Below are positions 27,899-42,800 of a DNA stretch of 64,000 nt, one piece after another. The translations under genes were made by a program, and so were the position numbers. This DNA comes from Megaleporinus macrocephalus. Lineage: Eukaryota; Chordata; Actinopteri; Characiformes; Anostomidae. Position 1 is the stretch's first letter; each line of letters begins with the position of its first letter. The notes beneath the pieces were generated by a model that saw only the letters and a program-made list of their open reading frames with translations, did not search any database and was not told the origin of the DNA. Where the stretch lies: NCBI GenBank assembly GCA_021613375.1, contig CM038704.1:32054582-32118581 (forward strand). Reading direction: 5' to 3'.

Positions 27899-30800
27899 AC
27901 AAAGGCAAAAGTAGCTCCAGCCAGTCTGCTTCTACAACAGCTGACATGACTGAAGCTCCTAATGTGACTGGAGGCTTCTGCCAAAGACAGAGCAGCATTT
28001 CTTCACAGCAGACCACACAAGAACAGCTCTAAACAGCCTGCCTATTTGAATCAATTCAAACCTTTATAGCGCATCATTTAAAGCAGACATTTTGGTTGTC
28101 CTTGTTTATTTTTCCAAGAGTTTGTTTTTTTACTTACTCTTTTAAAGGCCTTGTGAGACAAGCTCTTTTCAACCCAACTGAGATGAAAGCAGTTATTTTG
28201 CTATATAATGCATTTTTACAGAAGTGCAAGGACTTTGAAGAGAGCTTCTATAGATCACTCAGATTAATGGCAAACATCGCACACTCTACGTCTACTTTCC
28301 CTTTCACCTCCTAATTATCTTCATTAACATCTCCTTGATCGTGTTTTGATCTACAGAATAATAAGTAAACGAGGTAGCTTCCAAATTCACATTCTTCAGA
28401 AGTTCAACCGGGATGTTCCACTCAATTTCATGTGTAAATTAGTCTTCTGATTGCAGACTGGATGAGGACCTGAAGGAACAGTGTTCCACCTACATGGGTC
28501 AGTGAGAGACAATGTTTTCAAAGTGGTAAAAACATCCAAACGGAAAACAATTACTGTGAAAAAAATCACTTCATTTGTTTGTCCGTGCATTTTTGTTCAT
28601 CAGAGTTTCTTGTGGCACAAAACTAAATCTTGGTTTAATGATGGCACCTTTTAAAACAACAAGCCTTCCAGTAAATCGGAGCTATTCATCAAGCTCTGCT
28701 TAAAGATGGGGGCCAAATCTAAATGCAGCCCTGTGCGCTCTCACAGGCTGATCTATGATTGATGAACTCTCTGCACTGATCTTTTTTGTCCCAAAGGAGC
28801 ATCCAGACAGGAGGGCCATCTCAAAATAATATGCTTCCCATTGGGGGCATGTTGCAAATTTTAGTGGAACGGAAGACCCTTTTCCCCTCCTTTACTTTCC
28901 CCATCCTCCTCTCCTTCCATCGTAAGTCAGCCCTAATGGCTCTTTGACCTGCTGGGGAGAACTCTAATGGAGAACAATACGCAGAATGTTATCTCAAGAC
29001 CTAAAGACAGGTGCCTTTTATAGTCAGCACAGCAGCTTTCCTCTGAGGGATTAGTCCTATGTAAAGTCTCCTGAAAAAGGCCAATGAGTCTGATCCACTA
29101 ACCTTATCAGATTATAGGGAGACAGTGAATTCATCTCTGACAATAAAGAGCCTCTCTACTCTTCTTTGGGCTGTGTGTGGGCTCAGTGTGGTTATTGTTC
29201 TGTCTGAATTAGGCTCAATTCTAACAGGAAACTGGCTCTGCCCGGTCCTTATCTTAAAGGAGTAGTTTCGCAATAAATCAAACGGACATTAAAATGCAGA
29301 GTGTTTCAATGTGTTTCCCATGTTTGATTTAGAACACTTAACATTTATGATAAAAAAAAAACCATAGGTGACTGCCACTACCATTTATAGTTACGCAACA
29401 TAGAGTACTGTACAAAAGTCAGAGACCAATAGAGAGAAAACTGGGGAGAAAATAGGCTCTTTGTCTATTTTTACAGAGAAGACAATTAAATTCATGAGTC
29501 TGAAAGGATGAGTTGATCTTAAGAAGCCCTTAATCAAGAACATTTGCAAAACAAACAAAAAAAGCTGCCGGAGTTCTCAGAACAATGGACCAGCCATCCC
29601 AGAGTCCAGACTTAAGGTCAATTAATGTGTTGGTGATCACTCGGATTATGAGAAGAATATATTGAACTTTGGACATGTGGGAAAATATCCCTGCAGATAT
29701 TCAAAGGAAACTGAAAAAAAAAAACCTCCTCAAAAAAAGGAAAGTAGTTGTAAAGACAAATGGTGATCATACTAAACATTACACTTAGTTGTTCTGTGAA
29801 ATATATATTCTGTCCCCACACTCACCCTGAAAAGTAAATACTTAATAGCTGTTTTGACTGTAAATGCAATAAATGAAAGACTTTCCTCATAATAATGTAG
29901 TTTAGTCAGTGTCCAAGACCACATAAGCAAGTCTACTTGAGAATATTTAATAAATCAGCACAGACTGAGGCAAGTGTGTGAAGATATAGGCATGCTACTT
30001 GCACTTATTGTCCAAAGGTTTCCTAGCTATGTCCCACAAGAAACTACAAAATGAAACTTCAGACACTGTTTGGACACTCTGTCACTATTCTTTAAGTCCC
30101 TTCCAATAGATGACTCTGAAGTCTTCAGCACATTTTTGCCACGGCATCTAAGCTGTGAAATGCCTAAACAGCATGGCATTACAAACAGTTCTTCATCAAA
30201 CAAAGTGTCTTATAACACTGCAGCATCCCAGAAGCGCAGCCATGTCCATGGGTGTCCGGCGTGCCTGCAGTGCTGCAGTAGTGTCGGCTTTCACCATGGG
30301 AGGACACTTTACTCACAGAGTGGAGGCCAGATGTGTGGGCACCCATTCTGATCAGCATTAGCAGATAAACACAAGAAGCTGCTTTAGTAGTCCCCCTCAC
30401 CCAAAGACCAGCCCTCCGTCAGAGATAAGCAGTCTATTATTCCTCTCTGCCACACAAAGACAGCTCCTTTGAACACACACTCTTCTCAATAGACAGTCTC
30501 TTCACAGAAAGAGGGAACACAAAAGTCATCCTCTAAACAGTCAATGACAATGCTTATGATGTGTAGGAAGTTAAGGTGATGGGTGGGCAAAGTTTTTTTT
30601 GTTAGTTTTGTTTAAAATGGTCCCGATAATGCAATAAGCACTTTTTAAAAATCTGTAAATTGGAACAAAATCACTGATTTTGCAGTTTTCCAAGTTTCTT
30701 CTTAATTGAGTCTACATGCAGTTCACTAGCTCTGTGTTGCTGGGTTAAAGTTCTCCATTTAAAACTTGTTAAGACAATGTTGCTGATAATGTAGGCTATA

Positions 30801-33800
30801 ATAAAAGTGCAGCCCTAGCACTTTGAAAATAGCCGTCTTTGTTATATTTATAAACATTAACACTATTACTGTCTTTTACATGAGAAATAATTATTGTTCC
30901 TGCAGCTTGTTTCGCTCCCTCCAAAGAACTTCTCCACACACAGTGCCAGGGTTGCCAACTTTGATGACGAAACTACAGTGAGATTTTCTGGTGGCTGGAA
31001 TTGGACTGGAGTTTGATTTCCAGCTGGTTAAGACTAAAATTAGCTTTTTAACCCCCTGGGGTCGACAGACGCGGGGGCATGTTTCTATTAATATCTTTGC
31101 GATAACGCGGCGCAGAAATACAGTTCCTGCATCAACAGAGTCCGTCCTTGCATTACACCCAATCCTGAGTCTGTACCTCACTCACGTCCGAAGTTATGAG
31201 CCTATAAATAAAAAGCAACCCAGTCAGCCTCTCTTGTCTGACTGGTGGATGCTGTGTTTCGTGTGAAGCTGACCAATGGGCTTTCATGAAATCACTTATG
31301 ACCCGCCCACACATCAAATCCATAAATCTTCATCAGAGAGACGTACCAGGGTGCAAACAGTTCACAGCTGCTGAAGCTGCAGCAGAAATACTGAAAAGCA
31401 GCGATGAAGATAGCAGTGCATCAGAGCCTGAGACTGTAATTTATATGACGAGGAACAATATGAAAACAATCGGGATCCGTTTGAAGATCGCTAAGTGTAC
31501 TTATAAAACATTTTTTATGAGGTGAGCTAGCTAGCAGGCTAAAGGGTGTTTCTGTATGTGAGGAATTTATTTGTAAGCGCCATCTAGCTAGGTAGTTAGT
31601 TAGGTTACAACAGTCATGACCTAATTGATTCGTGTCCCATAGTAAATGCTTACTTTGCTATTAGAAAGTTCATTTTCTGCACATTAGTAAATATTTACTG
31701 TATAAATTTCCTTTATTAAAGCTTCACTTACAAATAGCAATACTGTTTATGACCACTGATGGATACAGTAAACATTTACTAATGTATTTCTTCATGTGTA
31801 TGTCCAAGTTTATGGCTGTTGGCTGTTGTATCAAGTAGAGTGGCAACATTCTACTCAATTAACGTTTTTACTGAATTTATTTTATATTTGTACACCATTT
31901 TATTCGTACATTCAACTATTGATGTGAAGCTAAGGTTCTGGTAAATCCATTTCAAGCAACAAAACAGTTTGTCCACATAAGTAAAACAAGATATATGAAG
32001 AATTTTAAAATTGGACTTCAAGTTTTTCAGGTTTAGGACCAGATAATCTCCTCATACTTTCTCTAGGTCACTTATTTCCTCATTATTGAGACAGCAGAGA
32101 CTGTTCTGAATATTTTGATATAAAATATGTGGGTATTATGTTACATGCAAGTGTCTTTAAAGTATATATTCAAAAATCGAGATAATGCCCTTAGACCCCA
32201 AAGGGTTAATTTTGCTGTTACACTAATTTGAACCATAGCTCAAGGTCTTTCTGTGCTTCGCTTCCAAAACAAGTTCTTGATTTTGTTTAGGTGTCTGGAG
32301 CATTAGAGAAACAAAGTTATTAAAAACACCAAGTAACTGGTACTTCTAAAGCCAGCCTAAATAGCACCACTTTGCTTCACTCCTCACTGCGTTCTTTAGC
32401 CATGCTTGATACAAAACAAGTGCAGTCTGAGGTGATCAGCAGGCTTTTACAGCTACAATAAGAACCAATCAGATGTTATCAAACGTTAAACAGTTAAAAT
32501 CGTGAATCTCACACCAAACCATGACACTGCCTTCACACCAACTACTTTTTGCCCTTTATTACCCAAATCCAAAGTCATCAGAAGACAAAAGCTGACCATG
32601 TCTAGAAGGAACAAATAACTAACAACTTAAAGGGCCAGTAGCAAAGATTAATTAAGTACCACCCCTCAATTCCCAGTGGTAACTGTCACATCCTACTTGG
32701 TATATCAAGCAGGCCATGCCCAAATAATGCTTTGAAAGGTTTCATATCACATACTAAAACGCTTAGTCCAACGGTGGTTGAAACACCTCTGAGTGATGAC
32801 ATCTGACATCCAAAAATGTGTGGGCTTAATTAAAATTCCCAAAAATACAGTGGCAAGAAAAAGTATGTTAACCCATTGAAATGATCTGGTTTTCTGCATG
32901 AACTGGTCATAAAACGTCATCTGACCTACATCTAGGTGCCAAGTATAGACAAACTCAAGGTGCATAACCTAATACCACACAAACAATTAAAATATTTCAT
33001 GTCTGTATTGGACACATCCCTTAAACATTCACAGTGCTGGTGGAACAAGTAAGTGAACCCTTATAATAATTACTTCAACAAAAACTAATCAGGAGTCAGC
33101 AAACCTGGAGTCCAATCAATGAAACAAGATTTGACCGAGGTGTAGAGCTACTTTCACTTATAAGACACTCAAAATTTTTGAGTTTGCTATTCACAAGAAG
33201 CATCTGCTGATGTGAACCATGCCTTGGAAAAAAGAGATCCTTGAAGACCTACAATCAAGAATTGCTGATTTGCATAAAACTGAAAAGGGCTACAAAGTAA
33301 TCTCCAGGACCTTACGTATTAACCAGTCCACAGTTAGACAAACTGTCCACAAATGGAGACTATTTAGTACTGTGGCTACTCTCCCTAGAAGTGGGTGCCC
33401 AGCCAAGTTGACTCCAAAGGCAAAATGCAGAATGGTCAGAGAGGTAAAAAGAACCCTACAATAAGAGCTAAAGGCTTAAGGGAATCATTGGAACTAGTTA
33501 ACATCTCAAATCTTTGAACAGGACACCACAGACACCAAAAACATCACTGCACGCCTGAAGAGTACCTTGACACTCCACAACACTACTGGGAAAATGTTTT
33601 GTGGACTGAAGAAGGTTAAATTGTTTGGAAAGAACATGCAGCACTATATATGGCATAAAAAGGGAACTGCATACCAATATGAAAACATTATCCCAACAGT
33701 GAAGTGAAGCATCGTGATTTGGGGCTGCTTTGAGGCCTCATTGAGGGGAAAATGAATTCTCAAGTTTATTAAATAATGTCAAGGTGGCTGTCCACCAGCT

Positions 33801-36800
33801 GAAGCTCAGTAGAAGTTGGGTGATGCAGTAGGACAAAGACCCTAAACATCAAAGTAAATCTACTACAGAATGGCTTCAAAATAGAAAATCTGCCTTTTGT
33901 AGTGGCCCAGTCAGGTTCCAGACCTGAATCCAAGAGGGATGCTGTGGAATGACCTTAAGAGATCTGTTCACACAAGACATCTTAAGAATATGGCTGAGCT
34001 AAAGCAGTTCTGTAAGGAAAGAAAATTCCAAAATTCCTTCTGAACGTTGTGCAGGTCTGATCAGCAGCTACAGGAAACGCTCGTTGGAGGTTATTGCTGC
34101 CAAAGGAGTTTCAACCAGTTATTAAATCCAAGGGTTCACTTATTTTTTCCACCAGCATTGCGAATGTTTAATGGATATGTATAATAAAGACATGCGATAT
34201 TACAAGTGTTTGTGTGGTATTAGGTTAAGCACATTGAGCTTGTCTATACTTGGGACTTACTTGAGATGAGATCACGTTTTATGATTAATTAATGCAGAAA
34301 ACCAGGTAATTTCAATGGGTTTACATACTTTTTCTTGTCACTGTAAGTGCTTTGGCAGGAGCTTTTTGTTGTCCAGTTTTGTTGTTTTGTAAATAAAACT
34401 GAAAACCTAAATTGTTACTTAATTATTACCTAAAACTGTAATTAATTAATGTAATAATATAATAACAAAATTATAATAATGAAACAATGGAAACAATAGA
34501 AAGTGTTAAATTTTGTAAATAAAAATGCTTATTTACTGAAAATAATTTTATCAGACATGAATTCCAGTCTTAAAGGATTGTTACTTGCCTGCAGACAGTT
34601 TCACTGCAGGATCACAGTGTGACAAACCTATGATTGCTTTATAATAAGCATGCTGGCACAGATTCCAAATGTTTGTGTGAAAAAATTAACAAGACTGGAA
34701 CTATATATGCTGTGACAGTACTGAGAGAGCATAACTCTAAAAATGCAAAAAGCATGGGTGGAAATACAGGTCTCATGTCTCTTGATGACTGGCTGGAGGC
34801 TGTTTGAAGATTAACACATTTAAATGGATTCCTCACATTCCCAAGCCATTGATCAAATTCTTAAAGGATCCTACAACTGTATGTACCCAGGATGTATTTC
34901 ATCCCTCTTATTAATGCTAAAACTTCCAGTGTTAGCAGCATGCTGCCCTCTACTGTTACCAGCATCACCATCAGCTAGGCTTAGGTACAAGAGATGTAAA
35001 CATTGTGACAGATGTATACATCAATGCTCAATACTGATATCTGACAATTTTCAAGGATGGGTCCTCTAATGTCTATAATAAATATGCACCTTTTAGCCTG
35101 GTCTGCATCTAAACATTCTGCTCCTCCACAAAGATGCGCCCCCATATATCAGTTTGCAACAGTCTAAGCTTGGTAAGAGCAGACTGAATCCTGGTGAGGT
35201 CAGTAATCTACACTTCTACTGCGCAATATACTGGAAATAACAAATACGTTATTATACGTTAACTGGCCAGAACATGGGAGTGGTTTTACACAATATCCCT
35301 GTGTGAAAACTCTGTCCTGTTACATAAGCAGCAAAATGCAAAGCAATCCGCTCTGTGCCACTCAGGTATGCAGAGATACTAAGTGTGAAACAGGCAGTTG
35401 CAGCTCGCACACAATGACCATTCATACACAGCATTTGCACTGCAGGACTGTTCAGCAGACTTCTCACAACTTGCAACAGCGATCTACAGATTATTACACA
35501 CAATTATTCTTGCATCAGTCATTTCACTACACATACCATAAAGAACACTGTATTAAAAGCATATGCAGTTGACTTTCAGCAAATTTCTGGCTTGTAACTG
35601 GCCATCATTTTTAAGCCTTTTCCTACCAAACAATAGACAGAATGTTTAACTAGTCTTTTGCTAAATATTACCTTAAATAATACAATTAATAAAATTAAGT
35701 ACTAATTGTCTTGTCCATTAATTGATGACATAAAACAAATAGCAAAAGAATAAATTATATGGAACAGTTTGGAACCTCTAGACATGACATGGAATCTCTG
35801 ATGTATGAGTGAGGAGTGTGCAAGGAGCAGAAAACCTGGAGTGAAGCTGGAACTCCCCTCCACTGACAACTCTGCAACTGACATACTTTTTTCATTCAGA
35901 CAAATAGGATTGCTCTAATTTGCACACCACATACCACACAAATAAATTACCTGGTGAGGATATTGTATGTATGCTCTGTGTCATAGAAGTCTGAAAAGTT
36001 TACTCAATAAAAAAACAATTTGTACCCAGATAAAATTGTTCTATATATGTATCGTGTTCAAATTCACAAATTTAAAATTATGCTGTGCATAAAAATAAAC
36101 TCGCGTTGGTAAAGATAAATGTAGATGACTCTAAAATTACTGAAGTAGTTCACTAAGAATTCAAGCTACAATAAAACAAAATAAATATATAATCAATGTA
36201 TATTCTTTGAACGATATGGTTCAGCTGAAACGTCCACCCTTCCATGGACCTGGCAGGGCGCTTTGACTTACGAGTCTCTCCTTGAACACCATCTGCCTGA
36301 GCCATTTGAAGTCCAACGGTTTGAAGGCAGAGAAGACAAACAGGGATGTTTTTTCATAGCGTTCGGGCTTCTGGATGGCCCCCTCTGGGTAGGTGACGCG
36401 CATGGTGGTCTTAGAGCCCACATCTTTCTCAAATCCACTTACCGGAGCTTCATTTAGCCTGCACATCACACAACACATACACATCACACAAAAAGATAGT
36501 AACATTTTGTCACATACTTGAAGACACTTCCACGATGCACAATATGGGACATGACACTTTGACTATCATTCATTTAATTTAATTCATTTAACCATATAGA
36601 CTCATTTAAATAGGAAATTTAGTCTGAGGCTTGCAAACCAGCAGCTTGTAAAAATAAGCAGTGTTATGCAACAGCTTGCAATGATGACCTTGACATACCA
36701 AGAAAAGCATAACCTAAAGTTATTTGTAAGGATATTGAATATCATACCGCTCACCTCTAACGAGGCCCAAATTCAGAACCAGAATATTTTGACAATAACA

Positions 36801-39800
36801 ACAAATGTTATGGGTATCATGAATTAATATCCTTTGTTGTGAATACAGACAGGTTTTGATCCACAGTGAAGGCTAACAAAACCAGTTATTTCCAGTTAGA
36901 AAATGTAATGCTATTTAACATTAAGACGTAATCTTACAGTTTATGCTTTTTGTTTACTTGATCACATTGAGAAATATGTTTTACTTTGCATCACTAATGT
37001 ATACATGCATGAGTGCAAAAAAAAAGATAAGAACATTATTTTCATGCGTTTGACGGTTTCTGAGCTATTTTTTTTATAGCTCATAAAGCTGTTTAATACC
37101 CAAATGACATCAAAGTTATTCAAATATTAGGACTCTATATATTAAAACATAGGTATGCATCAGTGCAGATACCGGTATTGGGTACTGGGTCAATATTCAA
37201 TTCATTTAGTGATACTCATGCTCATAAAAATCACCAAAATACTGTGGCCCACGTAATAATGCTGAGTGTATGCTGCAGCACTGATGATCAAACCACTGGA
37301 GCTGTCAGTGAAAAAGGATGTGCTCAAACAGACAGATGCTGATTCAGCTGAACACATAGGTCACTTTAAAGCACTCTGCCTTGGAATATTCGGAATACAC
37401 TGTGTAATGTTAACTTTTTTATAAGCTCACACTTTCACAACCACTTCACCAACACAGGTGGAGAAACAGAGGGGACAACGTTGACATTAGCTACCAAACA
37501 ATATGCCGACTTTACTATGAATGATGATAAAAGTGATGTATAAACACATGGTATTGATGAACCCCTATTAAAAATATTTAAAATTAATTCTATATTAAGA
37601 CATAATTGTAATGTATGACCAACCTTATGACCACATCATACTCGTCAATTCTGGAGCCCAAGGATTTATTGGAGAGGATGCCTCCGTTCCCGATGATGAT
37701 ACACCTTTTACAACTCAAACTGCAAAAAACACAAAAAGGATGATAAGCAAGCAAAAGTGGGATGCATAATTAGCTGGTGATTCTTAAGAATTTACACAAT
37801 TATGCTGTCTTTAAGTGGTCTAACACGTTTTATTAAATTATTTGTGCCTACATTTATACAATCTGTGTGCTTTTCTATATACCAAAATAGGCTTTTTAAA
37901 TCATGCATTTCATTAGTCATTTTGCAGCCATGGGCTGCTTGACACTGCATTTTCTGAAATATGCAAATGAGTCTGGTCTGAAATGTGGTATAAACTGTTC
38001 ATACTGAAATCTTCAGAGACCCGGGATTAAAAAAATAATAAAATCATTTGTTCCTTTCAAACCCTTTGGAAGGCTGCAATAATCAATTTGCTTCCTGACA
38101 GTCAGAAACATCACACCCCTCCCCCCCCACGTCTTATAAACAATCTAGACACTGTCTGCAGGAACAACACACTGCATCACTTCATGGTTGGAGTCAAACT
38201 GCTGTAGGCTAAATAGGCAGCCATATGTAAATGTGTTCTTCAAGATGGAGTGCTTTTGGAGCCTAGTTTCTATATATGGGCTGTAAGGACTGGAAACTGA
38301 ACTGTACATTTTGTTATGATAAGTGCCTTGAGCTTATGTTTCATTTTAGGTTTTCTGTTTTTTTTCTCTCCAAGTGCTGAGGACTTTCTGAGCTTGTCTT
38401 ATTATTACCCCCAAGGCCCACCCACCACCAAAACCATCACAAAAAAAAAAACTCTGTACCTGTCCACTTCAGGTCCTAGTCCATAGTTCTTCGTCTCAGC
38501 TAAAATAACATCAATGATCTTTTCTGTGGACAGACAACAAAAAGAAAATGTAGAACATTGAACAAATACTCCTCACATCACAGTAAGGTTGGAGCAAAAA
38601 AAAAACTTAATGTAATCTTTAACCAAAATATTTTAATCGAATGATGACAATTTTTCAAATACCCCAAAAATAGTCAATCAGGCAAGACATGATTGAGTTT
38701 CTAGAGTTTCTTTCTTTAGTTTAGCTCTTGAGCTTCAGGGCTAATGTAGCTAACACATAATAATAAGAAGAATATAGCTCACCGGTACTGTTGGTCAGAT
38801 GCTAAAGGTTTTTACACAGAAGACCTACACTATCTCATATACAAGAGGAAGCTCCCTTAGATGTTTACAAATTTCTGAAGTATCTTTTAGGATATTACTT
38901 TAATACACTTTACTGGGAATCTGTTTCATTGTGAAAACATTGTATAATATAATGACAAAACACACGCAATACTTTGGTACGATTATAAGTCAATATGACT
39001 GAACATTATAATGTGCCTTAACTGTATTAGGTTGGTGACAGTATCTATACTGCTTTGTGAAAGCTCATCCCTCTCTTTTTAAAGACTTTTCATTTTTATA
39101 AAGTATCTGTATGTACCTATGTCTCCCTCTTTATTTTCCTAAGCTACATTTTCCACTCAGATGTAAAAGAGATGCAATTTCTACACTGTGGAAGGTAGGT
39201 TTTCAGATTTGGAAAGTACAGAAGTCTGGAAAAATAAAAACTCCATATTGTGTTTTGTAAAAACCAAAAAAGATCATTGGTAAACTGCACTTCGCCTGAG
39301 ACATGTAGCTTATTACCAAATCTCTTGGAAAATGCAAAGGACATTATTCTAAAATGTTCCAAACATCTGTTCATTGACTAAGCATGGAAACAGAAATGAC
39401 TACATGAAACCATCACCAAATACAAGGGTTTATTACTGACCAAGTCCATAAACACACATACATATACACAGATTTTAATCAACACAGACTGAACTAGGAT
39501 GACTGCCCCTTCCACTGAGCCAAACAGCAATTAGAAGATAGGAATCAAAGTTAAGTACATCTTCTTAAAAGACAGAATGACACAAACAATTATAAGCTAT
39601 CAACATTTATAGAGCTAAAAGTAAGATGTATTGAATTTGAAGAATAAAATATAACTTTCTTTGAACTGTGATTGTTATACATCACTGAAGAGCTACACAT
39701 CCTAAAACAGTTCAAAGACACATGGAATGAATAAACTGAGCTTCTCAGATACCGAGATAGGGGACAGCTTTGAGATCAGTGTCTGCTCAACACCTTTCCT

Positions 39801-42800
39801 CTAATGGCCAGGATTTACAACCTCGGACACTCAGTGGAAGAACAAGTCAGATTTGCATTAGTCACTTTGTATAGTCTGGTGAGGGTGTAAATCTCTGGGC
39901 TATGATCTGAAATTCCAGATGTGCCGGATACTCACTCACTGTTAAGTTAACCTGACCATTACTACTATTATTAAACTGATTCCAGCAGCTCTGTGTCTAT
40001 TGATCTTAGAGGCACTTTATAGCAATTATTTAAATCATATTTGGGGAAGATATCCTACATTTTGTCTTTTGGGTGCATATATGACATTTTGTGTGTTAAG
40101 GTAACTTTATTATGATTCTGATATGTGACTTATTATTGATGTACTGTTGTGAAATTACTTAACACATTTTACATAGGACACATTTAAACATGGCATTTTA
40201 AGCTAATGTTACTACACTATTTCCATTTAACATTTTGGAAAAGTAAAACGTAATATAAAAATTGCCCATTTTATGTTTTATATTAGGGGTCCTGCAGGAC
40301 TGATGTCCAGCATAATTTTGTACTTTCACCCACTAAACCCGACAACTAACAGAGGTATAGAACCAGGTGTCTCTGAGCAAAAAAAAGGACCACAGTGTGC
40401 TGGATACTGGCCCACCAGACCTGGAGTTGTGCACCAGTTTTATATTTCCCCTTCAGCAAATAAACAGTAAATGTGCAAGCAATGGTGCAAAAGTGAATTC
40501 TCTGTAGATGATGTGTTTATTTACACTGTCAAAAAATAACTAATTTAATTTTAAGTTGTTGTGGAGTCCAACAACTGTTTATAGGCCTCATCCATTATAT
40601 AATTTTATTGCTTTTTGTGATTTCATAAAAAAAACAGCTTAATTGTCCACACTAAAGTGTAACATCATACTCTTGTGTTTATCAATTGCACTATTAACTA
40701 GTCATGCCATTTTTTCAGACCCAGTATGATTTTATTCTTTTTATTTATATGTAATTTGACCCAAACATGTAATCAGATCCTAACTTCAGCGCATGTGTTG
40801 AGTACCACTTGTAAGTTACCATAACAACAAGAATCATGTGAGTCAGTCAGAGTGACATAAGAAGCAGTATTTATCAAACCTTTCAGTTGGTGCGCTTGTT
40901 ATTAAAACTGCTTTAGACTCAGTACAATGTACTTCACAGGCACTTATTAAAGAAGGGGTGAAAGGAAGACCTCATGTCCAGCAAGATTCTGAGACACATA
41001 AGTTGGATGCCTGTCCAACCAATTACCTGTTCAGGCTTTTAGCTTGTTTTTAATTTACTCTATATTTCATGTAAACTCTCAGACGTTCACTTTTCTCAAC
41101 AATTAATTATTATGAGCATTATGGCTTTCCATCATGCTAACTATTTCTTAATGCTTTGAATCATAAATTTCATGCAGTTCATTTTTGGCTACCACCATGG
41201 TGAATTTTACTGCATTTTGAATACGCATGTGCACTTGTTCCAAACGTACTTCATTCAAACGGACAGAAATTGTACTTGGCCTTAAACTGACTAGTCTATT
41301 CTGACTGGTGTATACATATTTTTATTCTATTCCCATTAAGTTATTAGTTGGACTATTAATCAGGCTGCATGTGAACATGGCTTCTGTGCTATGCTGAAGT
41401 AAAAAAAAAAAAAAAGTAGTAATTTACACAGTAGGACAATAAGTCACTCCAAAGACACAAAGACCGTAAAACAAAAATAGCTTGCAATTCTATTTAAACA
41501 TGAAGTCGTGAAACTTGGGCTAGCAAAACAGAGGCAACAATCGCTCCTGTGTCTCCACCCATATTGGGGAAGTTGTGATTGCGTTTGTGTGTGTCAGCGA
41601 TTCAAAGTATACTAGGCTTACGTAATGTGGCATCGAACACTGGTGCATGAGTAAATTAGCGTGGTATCAGAACAGTACCCAATACTAGCAGTGGTATAGA
41701 TCAATCCCTAGAAATCAATACAATTTGTCATTTCGTTTACTGGTTAAAAAAATTACTGTTCTATTAATGTAACGAAGGACTCTGGAAGTTTAAACTTTAA
41801 ATGCAACAGGGCAACCAGCGAAGAAAGAACAGCTGAATAACTTTAGTTTTGATGTGCTCATGTCAAAGTCTGATCAAAGAGTGGAACCTGAATTTTTTAG
41901 GCATGCATGAAAATTTCAGCTCGATACCACCTCCCCACTCCCCCAAGAGAGCCAAACACACCTGAGCAGCCAGGTGTGTGACAGGGACACAAAAGCAATA
42001 GAGTGTATTGAAAAACATAAAAAGTAAAATTTGTTCCCTGCTCTTCCCCGAAACAACAAAAGGCAGGCTTCCATCAGAGGTATTTCATGCAGTGTACAAT
42101 ATTTCCGTTTTGAAATATTTAAAGATTTAAGTAATGGAAATGACAACACTAAGTGACACAAACAAATAGCTGTAATGCGCAAAAGTCTTAAGCACACTGT
42201 TTAAACCCTCAGCAGTGAGTGTGCTTTTACCTCTAAAAATGACTTTTTTTGGAAACAAAAAGCTAGACTGAGGAACAAAGTTTGGTTCCAGATTTCTCCT
42301 GGATGCCCCCAGTCGTCACAAAGATTTGTCGAATCACCAGCACACCTGATTTAACATAATGAAGCACGGATTAGCCAAAGTAGATGTGGGATGATAACTA
42401 CAAATAATACTTCCACTAAGAGACAGCTTGGAAATATTTAAAGGAACATATTGACCCTCAATGTACTAATGTTTTTTGTATTTGTTTTAATAATTCTGCT
42501 GTTTAGATTTATCAGGTGCCTAAAACTTTCGCTCAGTATTCTACACTGACAGAACACTTCATTAAGTACCTTGAGTGCAGATACAAGGAGGAGTACTTAA
42601 TGAAGTGGCCAGTTGATGTATATGTGGATTCAAGAGCACATATATGTGATCAATTGGTTCACTTCTAAAATGAATGTCGTTAAAGTGTCAAAAGTTAATA
42701 CTGCATATTCTGTACATTTTCCAGCCACATTGCTCAAGTAAAAGAAGCCAAACAAAAGCAAATGAAAACAATATGCAAAAAATGTATGTAAAATGTATGA

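Larger units (their letters stand above)
22605..36271 (-). other. st3gal3 intron G-H (13.7 kb)
   Basis: Largest intron within the window. Holds microsatellites, a truncated Tc1, a piggyBac element, a full-length dead Tc1, an ankyrin-like remnant, a CpG-rich stretch with a small ORF and a candidate conserved non-coding stretch. All are listed separately. Confidence 0.9.
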
